Of a stretch of DNA of 64,000 nt, positions 1 through 7,781 are shown in pieces. A program made the translations under genes and the position numbers. The notes below the pieces were generated by a model that worked only from the letters and a program-made list of their open reading frames with translations, was not told the origin of the DNA and searched no databases. Position 1 is the first letter of the stretch, and the number at the start of each line of letters is the position of its first letter. The stretch is from Smithella sp. (GTDB lineage: Bacteria > Desulfobacterota > Syntrophia > Syntrophales > Smithellaceae): the NCBI GenBank assembly GCA_012510495.1, contig JAAZHX010000314.1, forward strand, positions 1-64,000. Direction: 5' to 3'.

Positions 1-274
1 AATCAGACAGGGGCGCCGAAACAACGCCTTCATTGTCCGGTAAGGCATGTTTCAGCCACCAAGTGGGGCACACGGCAATGTTTGAATATGGACAGATTGA
101 CAGAAAACCTTGCAGATATGGCATAAGCGCCAAGCGCTCCGGGAGTTTTAATAACTCCCGGAGCGCTTGGCTTACCGATTACCGGATTGAGGAGTTGCTA
201 AACTAAAAGTGCGAAAGGTTGTTGACGCTACCTTGCTCATCTACTTAACTTAATCTCCTCTTGTTCATTAACGT
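1..274. other. Intergenic region, no gene seen
   Basis: No convincing coding frame was found. The only clear structure is the long perfect inverted repeat at 129-171, listed separately. The region lies downstream of the MFS gene that ends at 275. Confidence 0.6.
129..171. repeat. Perfect 19-bp inverted repeat (hairpin)
   Basis: The arms 129-147 and 153-171 are perfectly complementary over 19 bp, with a 5-nt loop (TTAAT). The stem is GC-rich. Neither strand has a run of T directly after the stem, so it is not a textbook Rho-independent terminator, although it lies just past the 3' end of the MFS gene and could still stop or protect that transcript. Confidence 0.75.
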
Positions 275-1552
275 TCAGGCACTCTGCCGAGCCTCTTGCT
301 GCAGCTTCAAGAATCGCTCCTGGGTCAGGAGTACTAAAGACAGGCAGCCTGCGATAAAAACCAATCCCGCAAAGATATAGTAAGCATAATCGAAAGAATT
401 TGTGTGCTGAAGGACGTACCCGACTAGGATGGGCGCAATTATTCCGGCCAGTGAGCTCCACGCCAGTATTATTCCGATAACCTTTGGCGCATCACTCCGT
501 TTGAAGATTTCCATGGGAACAGTATAAATGATGCCGTAAGATCCGAAGCAAAAGAAACATGCAAGAGAAAAACCCCACAGGCAGCCATTCAGAGAAGAGG
601 CTTTTACCCCGAAGATGGTAAAAGGCACAGCTATAAACAAGGTGACTGCCAGCCAAAGAGTTCTGTACTTACCAAAATGGTCGGATAGCCAACCCATAAC
701 GAAAAGTCCCAAAGTGGCGGCAACCATAGGAATAGCGGCGTTGACACCAGACGCCATGAGATTGGAACCACGTGCTTTACTGAAATATGTGGGAAGCCAA
801 TTGAGGTTGCCCCACAGATACATGGCCGCGGCAAAGTACAGAATGCTCAGAATCCACACCCAGGGGTTCGTCATCAATTCTTTCATTGTGGAACCTGGGT
901 CATCGACAATATCATCGGCGCCATGATGAAGCCGCTGGGCGTCTTTGATTCCTTTCAGCTCTTCCGGAGTTATAGAGGGGTGCTCTTCCGGACGATTTCT
1001 TATGACTACCCATGTCACCATTGCGACAACAATTCCCAGAACGGCAAAGGCATAAAAGACGCTCCGCCAGCCATAGCTGTTTACAATGGCCGCGCTAACC
1101 ACGTTTCCGATCATGAGGCCCACGGGAATGGCAGCAAGCCATAGAGCTTGTGCAATCCCTCTTTCCCGGGGCTGCATCCAGATATTGACTAAATTGGCGT
1201 TGGCGGAAAACATGGGACCCTCGCACATACCAAATATGATGCGAACAACAATTAAACTTGCAAAAGACCAGGTGATACCGGTCATAAATGTTGCAATTGA
1301 CCACAAAACTATGATGCTCACCAGCAATAATCGGGAAGAGAACTTCTGTACGAGGAAGCCCGCCGGAAAACTGAGCAGCATATAACCGATGGTAAATCCC
1401 GCCATTACAACTCCGAGTTGAGTCGGCGATAACCCAAGTTCTTGCATAATTAATGGCGCCGCCACAGCAAGGTTTACACGATCAAAAAACGCAACGAGCA
1501 CAATGACAAACAACCATGTGAGCATCACAAAACGTAATCTGTTTTTAAACAT
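275..1552 (-). CDS. MFS transporter, anion:cation symporter (ACS) type
   Basis: A 425-residue inner-membrane permease with about twelve hydrophobic segments and a charged central loop near residues 190-225. The N-terminal pattern, with FFDRVNLAVAAP in helix 1 and an RxxxGxxEGP-like RIIFGMCEGP in helix 4, is typical of the ACS family (hexuronate, galactonate, phthalate-type carriers). The start is supported by AAAGGAGG about 6 nt upstream. The substrate cannot be read from sequence, but an organic acid fits the neighbouring lactonase-like and cupin genes. A terminator-like hairpin at 1729-1761 separates it from them, so it probably has its own promoter. Confidence 0.88.
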   Translation of the reverse strand: MFKNRLRFVMLTWLFVIVLVAFFDRVNLAVAAPLIMQELGLSPTQLGVVMAGFTIGYMLLSFPAGFLVQKFSSRLLLVSIIVLWSIATFMTGITWSFASLIVVRIIFGMCEGPMFSANANLVNIWMQPRERGIAQALWLAAIPVGLMIGNVVSAAIVNSYGWRSVFYAFAVLGIVVAMVTWVVIRNRPEEHPSITPEELKGIKDAQRLHHGADDIVDDPGSTMKELMTNPWVWILSILYFAAAMYLWGNLNWLPTYFSKARGSNLMASGVNAAIPMVAATLGLFVMGWLSDHFGKYRTLWLAVTLFIAVPFTIFGVKASSLNGCLWGFSLACFFCFGSYGIIYTVPMEIFKRSDAPKVIGIILAWSSLAGIIAPILVGYVLQHTNSFDYAYYIFAGLVFIAGCLSLVLLTQERFLKLQQEARQSA

Positions 1553-1670
1553 ATCCCCTCCTTTGCTTCATTCAATCATGACCTGCTAAATGAGATTATT
1601 CTTCGATGGGCATCTATCAGCACCGTCCCCCTGCAAGTCCGTTATGCGCTCAGAGAAAACATACTCTATA

Positions 1671-1688
1671 GTCTGATCACTTGTCCGA
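1671..1688 (-). promoter_or_regulatory. Candidate activator site upstream of the MFS gene
   Basis: On the minus strand this reads TCGGACAAGTGATCAGAC, close to TCGGACAAACTGAGACAC at 3483-3500, before the sigma-54 activator gene. It lies about 120 nt upstream of the MFS start. A shared binding site for the activator encoded at 3525 is an inference from the resemblance alone. Confidence 0.35.
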
Positions 1689-1728
1689 TTTAAGCGCCCG
1701 CGCGCATTATATATGCAGCCTGATTTTC

Positions 1729-1761
1729 AAACCCACCGGGAAATACCTTCCCGGTGGGTTT
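1729..1761 (-). terminator. Terminator hairpin after the lactonase-like gene
   Basis: A perfect 14-bp stem (1729-1742 with 1748-1761) and a 5-nt loop. On the minus strand the stem ends in TTT followed by TG, so the U tract is short. On the plus strand the T run is five bases long. It lies 50 nt beyond the stop codon at 1812. Confidence 0.75.
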
Positions 1762-1811
1762 TTATGGTTCTAAAATACTTGTACCTGACTATAAACCAAG
1801 AGCTCAAATAC

Positions 1812-2651
1812 CTATATACCGGTAACAATCAAAGACGGTTCGTGTCCGGGTATGACATATCCCGGCTTCCACTGCGACACAATGGCTTTGATCTTGTTGA
1901 GACCGGCATAAAAGGAGAACAAATCATAAATAACAGCGTGGGGCACACCCCCGCCCAGTGATGTCGGCACAGCCGGTATGGGATGAGATACGCCCTGCAT
2001 ATCAACAATCTCTGCCATTCCCGGGATTATCATAAAGTTTAACAGCGCGATATCACCCAACATTGCAACGATTCCTTTTTGGGTGTTCACCGCAATTACC
2101 TGATTACCAAGAGAGTGACCACCCGGTACTTTATAGGCCATGATGCCGTCTTCGAGCTGAAAATCACCATCCAGCATGATCTTATTCACGCCAGGTTTTT
2201 TAAAGAAGTCTATGATGCTCAAGTCATAGTCGCCCCTGGCAAGTTGTTGCGGAATCGGATGGAGCATATTCCACCATTCATCCTTCTGAAAAATAAAACG
2301 GGCATTGGGAAACAAATGACAATTTCCCGCATGATCATTGTGCAGATGCGTAAGAATGACGGTATCGATATCCTCTGGTGCCAGTTTCTCTTTTTCCAAC
2401 GCTTTTTGCACCAGTTTCGCTCCGCCTTCGGCAGGCAGAGCGCCCCAAGCCTTACCGTCAACTATAAAACCATCGTTAATGCCTGTATCTACAAGGATAT
2501 TTCGTCCATCGGCCTGGAGCAGGAACCCGAGATAAGGTGCGGCTAGTGTAAAAGCCATATCCCCCAGTGGGGGCATTCCAGCAGGCCACATCATAGCAAG
2601 CGGAGCCTGTATGTTTCCGTAATAGAGAACCTTAATCGTCCATTTTTTCAT
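1812..2651 (-). CDS. Metallo-beta-lactamase-fold hydrolase, AHL-lactonase-like
   Basis: A 279-residue cytoplasmic protein of the N-acyl-homoserine lactonase branch of the metallo-beta-lactamase superfamily. The dinuclear zinc motif HLHNDHAG is at about residues 102-109, a further metal histidine is in PGGHSLG near 177, an aspartate ligand in GDIALL near 199, and a C-terminal PGHEP near 271. Length matches the family. It follows the cupin gene by 52 nt with its own AAAGGAG site, so both probably share the sigma-54 promoter at 3350-3365. Quorum quenching is possible, but the flanking transporter and cupin favour hydrolysis of a lactone or ester nutrient. The substrate is unknown. Confidence 0.85.
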   Translation of the reverse strand: MKKWTIKVLYYGNIQAPLAMMWPAGMPPLGDMAFTLAAPYLGFLLQADGRNILVDTGINDGFIVDGKAWGALPAEGGAKLVQKALEKEKLAPEDIDTVILTHLHNDHAGNCHLFPNARFIFQKDEWWNMLHPIPQQLARGDYDLSIIDFFKKPGVNKIMLDGDFQLEDGIMAYKVPGGHSLGNQVIAVNTQKGIVAMLGDIALLNFMIIPGMAEIVDMQGVSHPIPAVPTSLGGGVPHAVIYDLFSFYAGLNKIKAIVSQWKPGYVIPGHEPSLIVTGI

Positions 2652-2703
2652 TTTCTATCTCCTTTAATTATCAGCATAATATTTAGAAAGATTGATGCAC
2701 GAT

Positions 2704-3138
2704 TCAACCGCCCGCGCCCGTTTTAGCTTTGGGAATTATCGGAAGGCAATCCTCCCCATCGCCCGGACAATCGATAATACAGTACAGCTCAACAGGTTTA
2801 TCCCCTTTGACGGTGCCGCGATGCGGTTCATTGGAATAAAAATAAGCCGTGTCACCGGGCCCCACTTCAAAAATTTCTCCCTTTTCATCGCCGGCCTGAA
2901 AAACCATGGTTCCGGAAATGACGCATGGCGACTGAATATATTCATGGCTGTGAAAAGGAACTAACTCCAGAGGAATGCCCGGTTGAAGGGTATACTTCCT
3001 CAATGCATATGAGTGACGGTATCGATCATCACCCACTTCTTTGCTGATAATCCATTGAATTACCATGAAGTTATCAGGTGCACCGAATGGCTTTCCGACA
3101 TCGATTTTCTCTACATCCTTAATTCTTCTTACAATCAT
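2704..3138 (-). CDS. Cupin-domain protein
   Basis: A 144-residue small single-domain protein. The first cupin motif is around residues 62-85 (PFHSHEYIQSP, then a G-rich turn with SGTMVFQAGDEKGE), and the second is around 92-112 (VGPGDTAYFYSNEPH). The histidines in HSH and EPH could bind a metal. It could be an isomerase, a dioxygenase-like enzyme or a sensor; the sequence does not say. The start has AAAGGAGG 8 nt upstream. It is the first gene of the probable cupin-lactonase operon, read from the divergent -24/-12 promoter. Confidence 0.8.
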   Translation of the reverse strand: MIVRRIKDVEKIDVGKPFGAPDNFMVIQWIISKEVGDDRYRHSYALRKYTLQPGIPLELVPFHSHEYIQSPCVISGTMVFQAGDEKGEIFEVGPGDTAYFYSNEPHRGTVKGDKPVELYCIIDCPGDGEDCLPIIPKAKTGAGG

Positions 3139-3349
3139 TGCTCTTACCTCCTTTAATCAAGTTTACGTTTATATGAAAATGTCCGCAAATGGCCGGATAT
3201 TTTCATCTTTCGTTGTGTCCGAAACGGGCATGATGGTTAGTTAAACACAGACACCGCCTCGGGTACACCTTTGCCTGTCCAGCAAAGGTGTGTTTTTCTC
3301 CTCCAGCTATGTTTCCCGAATAACGCGCCGACTTTTTAACGAGGTATTT

Positions 3350-3365
3350 TGCAACGAACATGCCA
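3350..3365 (-). promoter_or_regulatory. Sigma-54 (-24/-12) promoter for cupin-lactonase genes
   Basis: On the minus strand the 16-mer is TGGCATGTTCGTTGCA, which fits TGGCAY-R-N4-TTGCA with correct GG to GC spacing. Transcription would begin near 3340, about 200 nt before the cupin start. The divergent neighbour at 3525 is a sigma-54-dependent activator and rpoN itself lies at 24257, so promoter, activator and sigma factor are all present. Confidence 0.8.
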
Positions 3366-3482
3366 TTCGATACAACAAATATATCTTGTTGATTTATTTG
3401 AATTAATAAACGATCTGTTTTCAAACTGGTGCGTTGTGTCTATATTTCTCTTTCTTTATGCCCTGTTTTGCACTATTGTGTA

Positions 3483-3500
3483 TCGGACAAACTGAGACAC
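3483..3500 (+). promoter_or_regulatory. Candidate upstream activator sequence
   Basis: TCGGACAAACTGAGACAC lies about 120 bp upstream of the -24 element at 3365, a usual distance for a bacterial enhancer site. It resembles the minus-strand element at 1671-1688, and its core GGACAA recurs in the inverted repeat at 4939-5004. Function is inferred. Confidence 0.4.
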
Positions 3501-3524
3501 CATGACCTAAAGGAGGACGCAACC

Positions 3525-4916
3525 ATGTCGTCAAAACTTGTTCTAAAAGACGATCTTCTCAATCACTTCCCGGAAATCCTTGATCATGTTTCTGATGCTG
3601 TTTTCATTTTTGACCACGAAGCCCGTATCTTATGGTTGAACAAGGGCGTTTGCGACACTTTGAATATTCCGCGGGATGTGTTCATCGGAAAAACCCAGCA
3701 ACAACTCGTAGACGAAGGGCATATCCGGGGTAGCGTTGTCTATTCCGCAATCAGGCAACGAAAGGAAGTCTCCGGCATTGTGAATACGCGGGCGGGCATA
3801 GAGGCTATGACCCGTTGTAGTCCCATCTTCGATAGTCAAGGCAATCTTGTTTTTGTCGTCTGCACATCGACCGATATTAAAGAACTCAATGATTTAAGAG
3901 TGACTCTCGAAAAAGAACAGCGCCAAAGCAAAAATTATCTCCGGGAGCTGGAATATCTGCGGAAGATACTTCTGTTGAATGAAGATTTTATCTTCGACAG
4001 CACTCAGATGAAAAGTCTGCTGGAAGATATCATGAAGCTTGCCCCGTTTGATTACACAGTTCTGATTACTGGGGAATCAGGTGTCGGCAAAGAGGTCATT
4101 GCGAAGACCATCCACACCAACAGCACCCGCAAGAATGAGCCTTTCATCCCCGTATGTATTCCGGCAATTCCCCCGAATCTCCTCGAATCCGAACTATTCG
4201 GTTATGAAGGCGGGACATTTACCGGTTCTCTGCGTGAAGGCAAAACCGGACTTCTCGAAATAGCCCAGGGCGGCACCCTCTTTCTCGACGAGATCGGAGA
4301 TATTCCTCTGGATATTCAAGTGAAGATACTCCGTGCTATTGAAACAAATGAGATCCGAAAAGTAGGCAGCACAAAAACCGTTAAACTCAACTTACGGATC
4401 ATCGCCGCGACAAATAAACCTCTTGATCAACTGATAAAAAACAGGACTTTCCGTAAAGATCTTTATTATCGACTCAGCGTTGTGCCGATTCATATAAAAC
4501 CGCTGCGTGATCGTCCCGAAGATATTCTGCCCCTCTGCCACCGCTTTCTTCAGGAAATAAATAAAAAATACACACTGAACAAAACAATTTCCAAAGAAGC
4601 ATTGGACGTTATGAAGCAGTACTCCTGGCCGGGAAATATCCGGGAGCTGAAACATTCCGTGGAAAGATTGACGGCCCTTTCCAATGGCGACCTGATCATT
4701 CCCGATGACGTCAAGAAGATATTCAAATACCCTTCTGTCGGAGACCCGGAAAATCAACCTGCTGTTACCGAGTCACCAATTAAAGAATTTGAAGCAATGG
4801 AAAAGGATAAAATCCTTAATGCATTAAAGCAGGCAAACGGTAACAAAAAGAAGGCCGCAGAATTGCTGGGAATGACCAGGACCAAATTCTACAGGCGTCT
4901 GGAAAGATATTCTTGA
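3525..4916 (+). CDS. PAS-domain sigma-54-dependent transcriptional activator
   Basis: A 463-residue regulator. Order: PAS sensor domain (about residues 10-125), short coiled linker (about 125-150), AAA+ sigma-54 interaction domain with Walker A GESGVGKE (about 182-189) and Walker B GGTLFLDEIGD (about 247-257), and a C-terminal Fis-type helix-turn-helix (about 420-460). The loop that contacts sigma-54 reads GTFTGS instead of the usual GAFTGA. The frame is open further upstream, but AAAGGAGG 7-14 nt before 3525 fixes this ATG. It probably binds a small ligand through PAS and activates the divergent cupin and lactonase genes and perhaps the MFS gene. Confidence 0.9.
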   Translation: MSSKLVLKDDLLNHFPEILDHVSDAVFIFDHEARILWLNKGVCDTLNIPRDVFIGKTQQQLVDEGHIRGSVVYSAIRQRKEVSGIVNTRAGIEAMTRCSPIFDSQGNLVFVVCTSTDIKELNDLRVTLEKEQRQSKNYLRELEYLRKILLLNEDFIFDSTQMKSLLEDIMKLAPFDYTVLITGESGVGKEVIAKTIHTNSTRKNEPFIPVCIPAIPPNLLESELFGYEGGTFTGSLREGKTGLLEIAQGGTLFLDEIGDIPLDIQVKILRAIETNEIRKVGSTKTVKLNLRIIAATNKPLDQLIKNRTFRKDLYYRLSVVPIHIKPLRDRPEDILPLCHRFLQEINKKYTLNKTISKEALDVMKQYSWPGNIRELKHSVERLTALSNGDLIIPDDVKKIFKYPSVGDPENQPAVTESPIKEFEAMEKDKILNALKQANGNKKKAAELLGMTRTKFYRRLERYS

Positions 4917-4938
4917 GCCGTTATGTCTATAAACGATT

Positions 4939-5004
4939 TCACTCTTGTCCAAATCAGGACTCAACATGCGCTTTTATTTTAGCACCTGATTTGGACAAGA
5001 GTGA
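4939..5004. repeat. Perfect 20-bp inverted repeat with 26-nt spacer
   Basis: 4939-4958 is the exact reverse complement of 4985-5004. The spacer is 4959-4984. Each arm contains TTGTCC or GGACAA, the core of the candidate activator sites at 1671 and 3483. It starts 22 nt past the activator stop codon. It may be a weak terminator, a paired operator or the end of a lost mobile element. There is no T run after the second arm. Confidence 0.65.
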
Positions 5005-5067
5005 CCGAGCGCCTATCGGTTCGGCCAGCTGTCTGCGGCAGCCCCGGAACACCAAGCCCATTAAACC

Positions 5068-5283
5068 TTAGAGCTTCACCGCCACCTGTTCACAACGGAC
5101 ATGAACGGGTGAAAGGTTATTTTTGATAAGGCTGTATTGCTTCTCTCCGTTGTTGAACGCATCGAGCATGTTTGCCATGGCTTTCAGACATTTGTCGTTG
5201 TTTTGATAAACCAGTTCCACGATCGTGCGTGACGGGAAGATCATGTGAATGATGTTTCCCTGATTCGACGAAAATACGTTGAG
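5068..5283 (-). pseudogene. 3' fragment of an unrecognised gene interrupted by a group II intron
   Basis: The minus frame ends at 5068 and encodes about 70 residues (IIHMIFPSRTIVELVYQN and then a helical, charged tail). It is continuous up to the inferred 3' splice site of the intron at about 5284. I do not recognise the family, and no matching 5' half is evident upstream of the intron relic, so the host gene appears to have been lost or rearranged. Confidence 0.45.
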
Positions 5284-5771
5284 GTGAGTAGGCCGGGGGG
5301 ATTTCACCCCCAGCCCCTCCGAGAACCGGACGTGAACCTCTCAGCTCATCCGGCTCCTACCACTCAGCCTCAGGGAAGTCGTAAGGCTTTGCTGATTTCA
5401 AAGGTTCCTCCTGAACTCCAGTTGACCCGTGAAACCTTGCCGAGTGGCCAAGTCCCTTCGCTCCACCTCCACTACGGAGGTTTCTCCGCTACTACGAACT
5501 TGTCCGCCCCTGTGCCGCGCATCGATACTGTCGGCCTCGCGGGTTCTCCGCTTGTGCCTTTCTCTTATACATCGCGGCGACAGGTTCCCGCAGTTCAACA
5601 TGAGAGCCCGGATCAAGCTCACGCCACCTCTATGCCGGGCGCCGCCTGGACAGTCAACAGGCATCCTCCAGACTTATCCCGGAGCAACATCACCTCCCCG
5701 GTTCTGACGCCGCATCTGTACTTTCGACACGTGCGCGGTGGTTCACTTGTGTTCGTCTTCTTGATCCACAC
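5284..5771 (-). mobile_element. Group II intron relic lacking its reverse transcriptase
   Basis: Reading the minus strand, 5356-5323 is a complete 34-nt domain V (GAGCCGGAT ... ACGTCCGGTTC). It is followed by a domain VI hairpin (5322-5293) and a CCTACTCAC 3' end at about 5284. Just before domain V the sequence encodes KSAKPYDFPEAEW and a stop; KSAKPYD is the usual opening of the intron-encoded reverse transcriptase. The whole catalytic ORF is therefore deleted and domain IV is joined almost directly to domain V. Domain I-like sequence extends upstream. The 5' end is uncertain: GTGTG at 5771 fits the GUGYG rule, but related sequence may continue to about 6000. Confidence 0.75.
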
Positions 5772-6040
5772 CTGATGCATTTCTTTGCACCTTTTCCGTA
5801 ACGCTCACGACGATGACTCTTAACCAACGCCGCTTACGGTGGTTTGCAACCTGCGCCTGCACGCCGATTGCGGGGGGCCTCCCCCCATCTCTCACGCCGC
5901 TTGCTGCGGCACACTGATGTCCGCTTGCCCAAAGTTGATCAGTCCTCCGTTTGCTAACTGATCCGCTGTTCGCCTCTCTAAACCACGTCAAACCTTCTTC
6001 AAAGCGGCAATAAAACGGTATTTTCGTATCATTAGACGAA
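5772..6040. other. Non-coding sequence between intron relic and tRNA terminator
   Basis: No supported gene. The minus strand is rich in short hairpins (for example GGGGGGAGGCCCCCC near 5871-5885) and could be a further part of intron domain I or a remnant of a second element. The open frame across it has no recognisable protein signature. Confidence 0.4.
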
Positions 6041-6041
6041 A

Positions 6042-6082
6042 AGAAAAAGGGCCTGCGGAATGAAAGAATATCGCAAGCCCTT
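6042..6082 (-). terminator. Terminator after tRNA-Leu
   Basis: On the minus strand AAGGGCTTGCG and CGCAGGCCCTT form an imperfect stem (6072-6082 with 6047-6057), followed by TTTTTCTTTT. It starts 10 nt after the CCA end of the tRNA. Confidence 0.75.
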
Positions 6083-6091
6083 GATTTCAAT

Positions 6092-6179
6092 TGGTACCTG
6101 GGGCGGGAATTGAACCCGCACAGCCTTAAAGACCGAGGGATTTTAAGTCCCTTGCGTCTACCAGTTCCGCCACCCAGGC
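6092..6179 (-). tRNA. tRNA-Leu (anticodon UAA)
   Basis: An 88-nt class II tRNA. The acceptor arm GCCTGGG pairs with CCCAGGT, the T arm contains GGTTCAATTCC, and the CCA end is encoded. The anticodon stem-loop AGGGA-CTTAAAA-TCCCT gives anticodon TAA. The long variable arm is as expected for leucine. Confidence 0.97.
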
Positions 6180-6209
6180 CTGTGGTGATTTCGTCAAGAA
6201 ACCTCGCGG

Positions 6210-6238
6210 CATATATTATTTTTGTCTGGATGTGTCAA
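6210..6238 (-). promoter_or_regulatory. Sigma-70 promoter of tRNA-Leu
   Basis: On the minus strand TTGACA (6233-6238), a 17-nt spacer and TATATG (6210-6215). The predicted start is about 25 nt upstream of the mature tRNA. Confidence 0.65.
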
Positions 6239-6440
6239 GGATTTGCTCTTTTGCTGCCCTGCCGAACGGGTATGCGCGAAAGACATTGGGAATAGATTCC
6301 CGCCTTCGCGAGAAATAACAGCAGCAATGGTATCTTTTCCCGTCAGAATGTCTTTGCATCGTTTCCGCGAGGGATTTTTGTTTCTTGTGGCCTGTCCTTG
6401 TTTTATGATAAACACCCGTTTGTTTTGAAAGGATATCTTC

Positions 6441-7766
6441 ATGCATGACATCGACCTGATCATTTCCGGCGGGAAAGCGCTCCTGATCGACGAGGCCAAT
6501 ACCTGTCAGGACGACGCCGGGATTGCCGTTCACGATTCTTTCATCATCGACATCGGCCGCCGGGAAGACATTCTCAAGCGGTATGCCGCAAAAAAAATCA
6601 TTGACGCCGAAGGTTCCCTGGTGCTGCCCGGCTTTGTCAACACGCATACGCACGCCGCGATGACCTGTTTCCGCGGAATCGCGGATGACCTGGAGCTGAT
6701 GGACTGGCTGAACAATTTCATTTTTCCGGCGGAGGCGAAAAACGTCAATCCGCATCTGGCTTACTGGGGCTCGCTTTTGGCATGCGCGGAAATGATCAAA
6801 TCCGGCACGACAACATTTTGCGACATGTACATCTTTGAAGAGGAAACGGCCCGGGCGGCCAAAGAGGCGGGCGTCCGCTGCCTGGTCGGTGAGGTCCTTT
6901 TCGACTTCCCCTCGCCCAGTTGCAAGACGCCTGAGGAAGGCCTCACCTGCACGCGGCGACTTGCCGAAAAGTGGCACAACGATCCCCTGGTCAAGATTAT
7001 CGTCGAACCGCATTCACTTTACACCTGTTCGCGCCCGTTGCTGCAGAAGGCCAAAATCATCGCCGATGAATTCGGTCTGATGCTGGGGATTCATCTTCTG
7101 GAAAATCAGCAGGAGCATGACCAGCTTCTGGAGAAACACGGAAAAAGCGCGGTGGCCTTCCTGGACGACATCGGGTATCTCAACGAAAAGCTGCTGGCCT
7201 TTCACTGCGTCTATTTAACCCTCAACGACATCCAGCGGTTCGCGCAACACGGCTGCAAGGTTTCGCACAATCCCGCCAGCAACATGAAACTGGGCAACGG
7301 AATCCCCCCCCTCAAGGACATGCTGGAAGCCGGCATTACCGTGGGGCTGGGAACGGACGGCTGCGCCAGCAACAACACGCTCGACATGATCCGGGAAATG
7401 TCCACGGCGGCTCTGCTGCACAAGGTCGCCACGCTGGATCCGACCGTCATGGACGCCAAAACCACGATGCGCATGGCCACGATCAACGGCGCAAAAGCCA
7501 TCGGCATGGGGCACCTGGTCGGTTCCCTGGAAGCCGGGAAAAAGGCGGATATCATTCTGATCGGACTGAACAAGCCCCATTTGACGCCGCTGTACAACGC
7601 CTATTCCCACATGGTTTACGCGGCGGGCGGCGCGGATGTCGATACGGTCATCATCAACGGCAAAGTGGTTATGGAAAACCGCCGTCTGCTGACGATTGCG
7701 GAAACGGATGTTATGAAGGAAGTCCGCAGGATTGCGGTGAGCATCAAAAAAAGCATGGGCATGTAA
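6441..7766 (+). CDS. mtaD: 5-methylthioadenosine/S-adenosylhomocysteine deaminase
   Basis: A 441-residue amidohydrolase. The metal ligands HTHAAM (about residues 68-73), the substrate histidine region VEPHSLYTC (about 188), HLLENQ (about 219), AFHCVYL (about 253) and the final metal aspartate in LGTDGCASNN (about 308) match the MTA/SAH deaminase family. It converts MTA to 5-methylthioinosine or SAH to S-inosylhomocysteine in the cytoplasm. The start has GAAAGGA 8 nt upstream. An MtnX-like phosphatase at 14589 hints at methylthio-compound salvage in the region, but no other salvage genes are present. Some family members act on 5-deoxyadenosine or guanine-like compounds. Confidence 0.88.
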   Translation: MHDIDLIISGGKALLIDEANTCQDDAGIAVHDSFIIDIGRREDILKRYAAKKIIDAEGSLVLPGFVNTHTHAAMTCFRGIADDLELMDWLNNFIFPAEAKNVNPHLAYWGSLLACAEMIKSGTTTFCDMYIFEEETARAAKEAGVRCLVGEVLFDFPSPSCKTPEEGLTCTRRLAEKWHNDPLVKIIVEPHSLYTCSRPLLQKAKIIADEFGLMLGIHLLENQQEHDQLLEKHGKSAVAFLDDIGYLNEKLLAFHCVYLTLNDIQRFAQHGCKVSHNPASNMKLGNGIPPLKDMLEAGITVGLGTDGCASNNTLDMIREMSTAALLHKVATLDPTVMDAKTTMRMATINGAKAIGMGHLVGSLEAGKKADIILIGLNKPHLTPLYNAYSHMVYAAGGADVDTVIINGKVVMENRRLLTIAETDVMKEVRRIAVSIKKSMGM

Positions 7767-7781
7767 AAGAAAGGACGCGCT

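Larger units (their letters stand above)
3139..3524. other. Divergent regulatory region between cupin and sigma-54 activator
   Basis: A 386-bp AT-rich intergenic region between two divergent genes. It holds a clear minus-strand -24/-12 promoter at 3350-3365, repeated GGACA-type elements (minus 3211-3224, plus 3483-3500) and a short hairpin near 3269-3294. No convincing gene is seen in it. Confidence 0.7.

Noticed and set aside
1706..1711. TATAAT on the minus strand before the MFS gene
   Set aside because: There is no -35 at proper spacing and it lies just beyond a terminator hairpin.
3203..3424. 73-codon minus-strand frame in the divergent regulatory region
   Set aside because: It covers the -24/-12 promoter, has no family signature and no ribosome site.
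5245..5775. 176-codon plus-strand frame over the intron relic
   Set aside because: It is antisense to structured intron RNA domains; no protein family fits.
5743..6090. 115-codon minus-strand frame between intron and tRNA-Leu
   Set aside because: It begins within the tRNA terminator region and has no recognisable domain.
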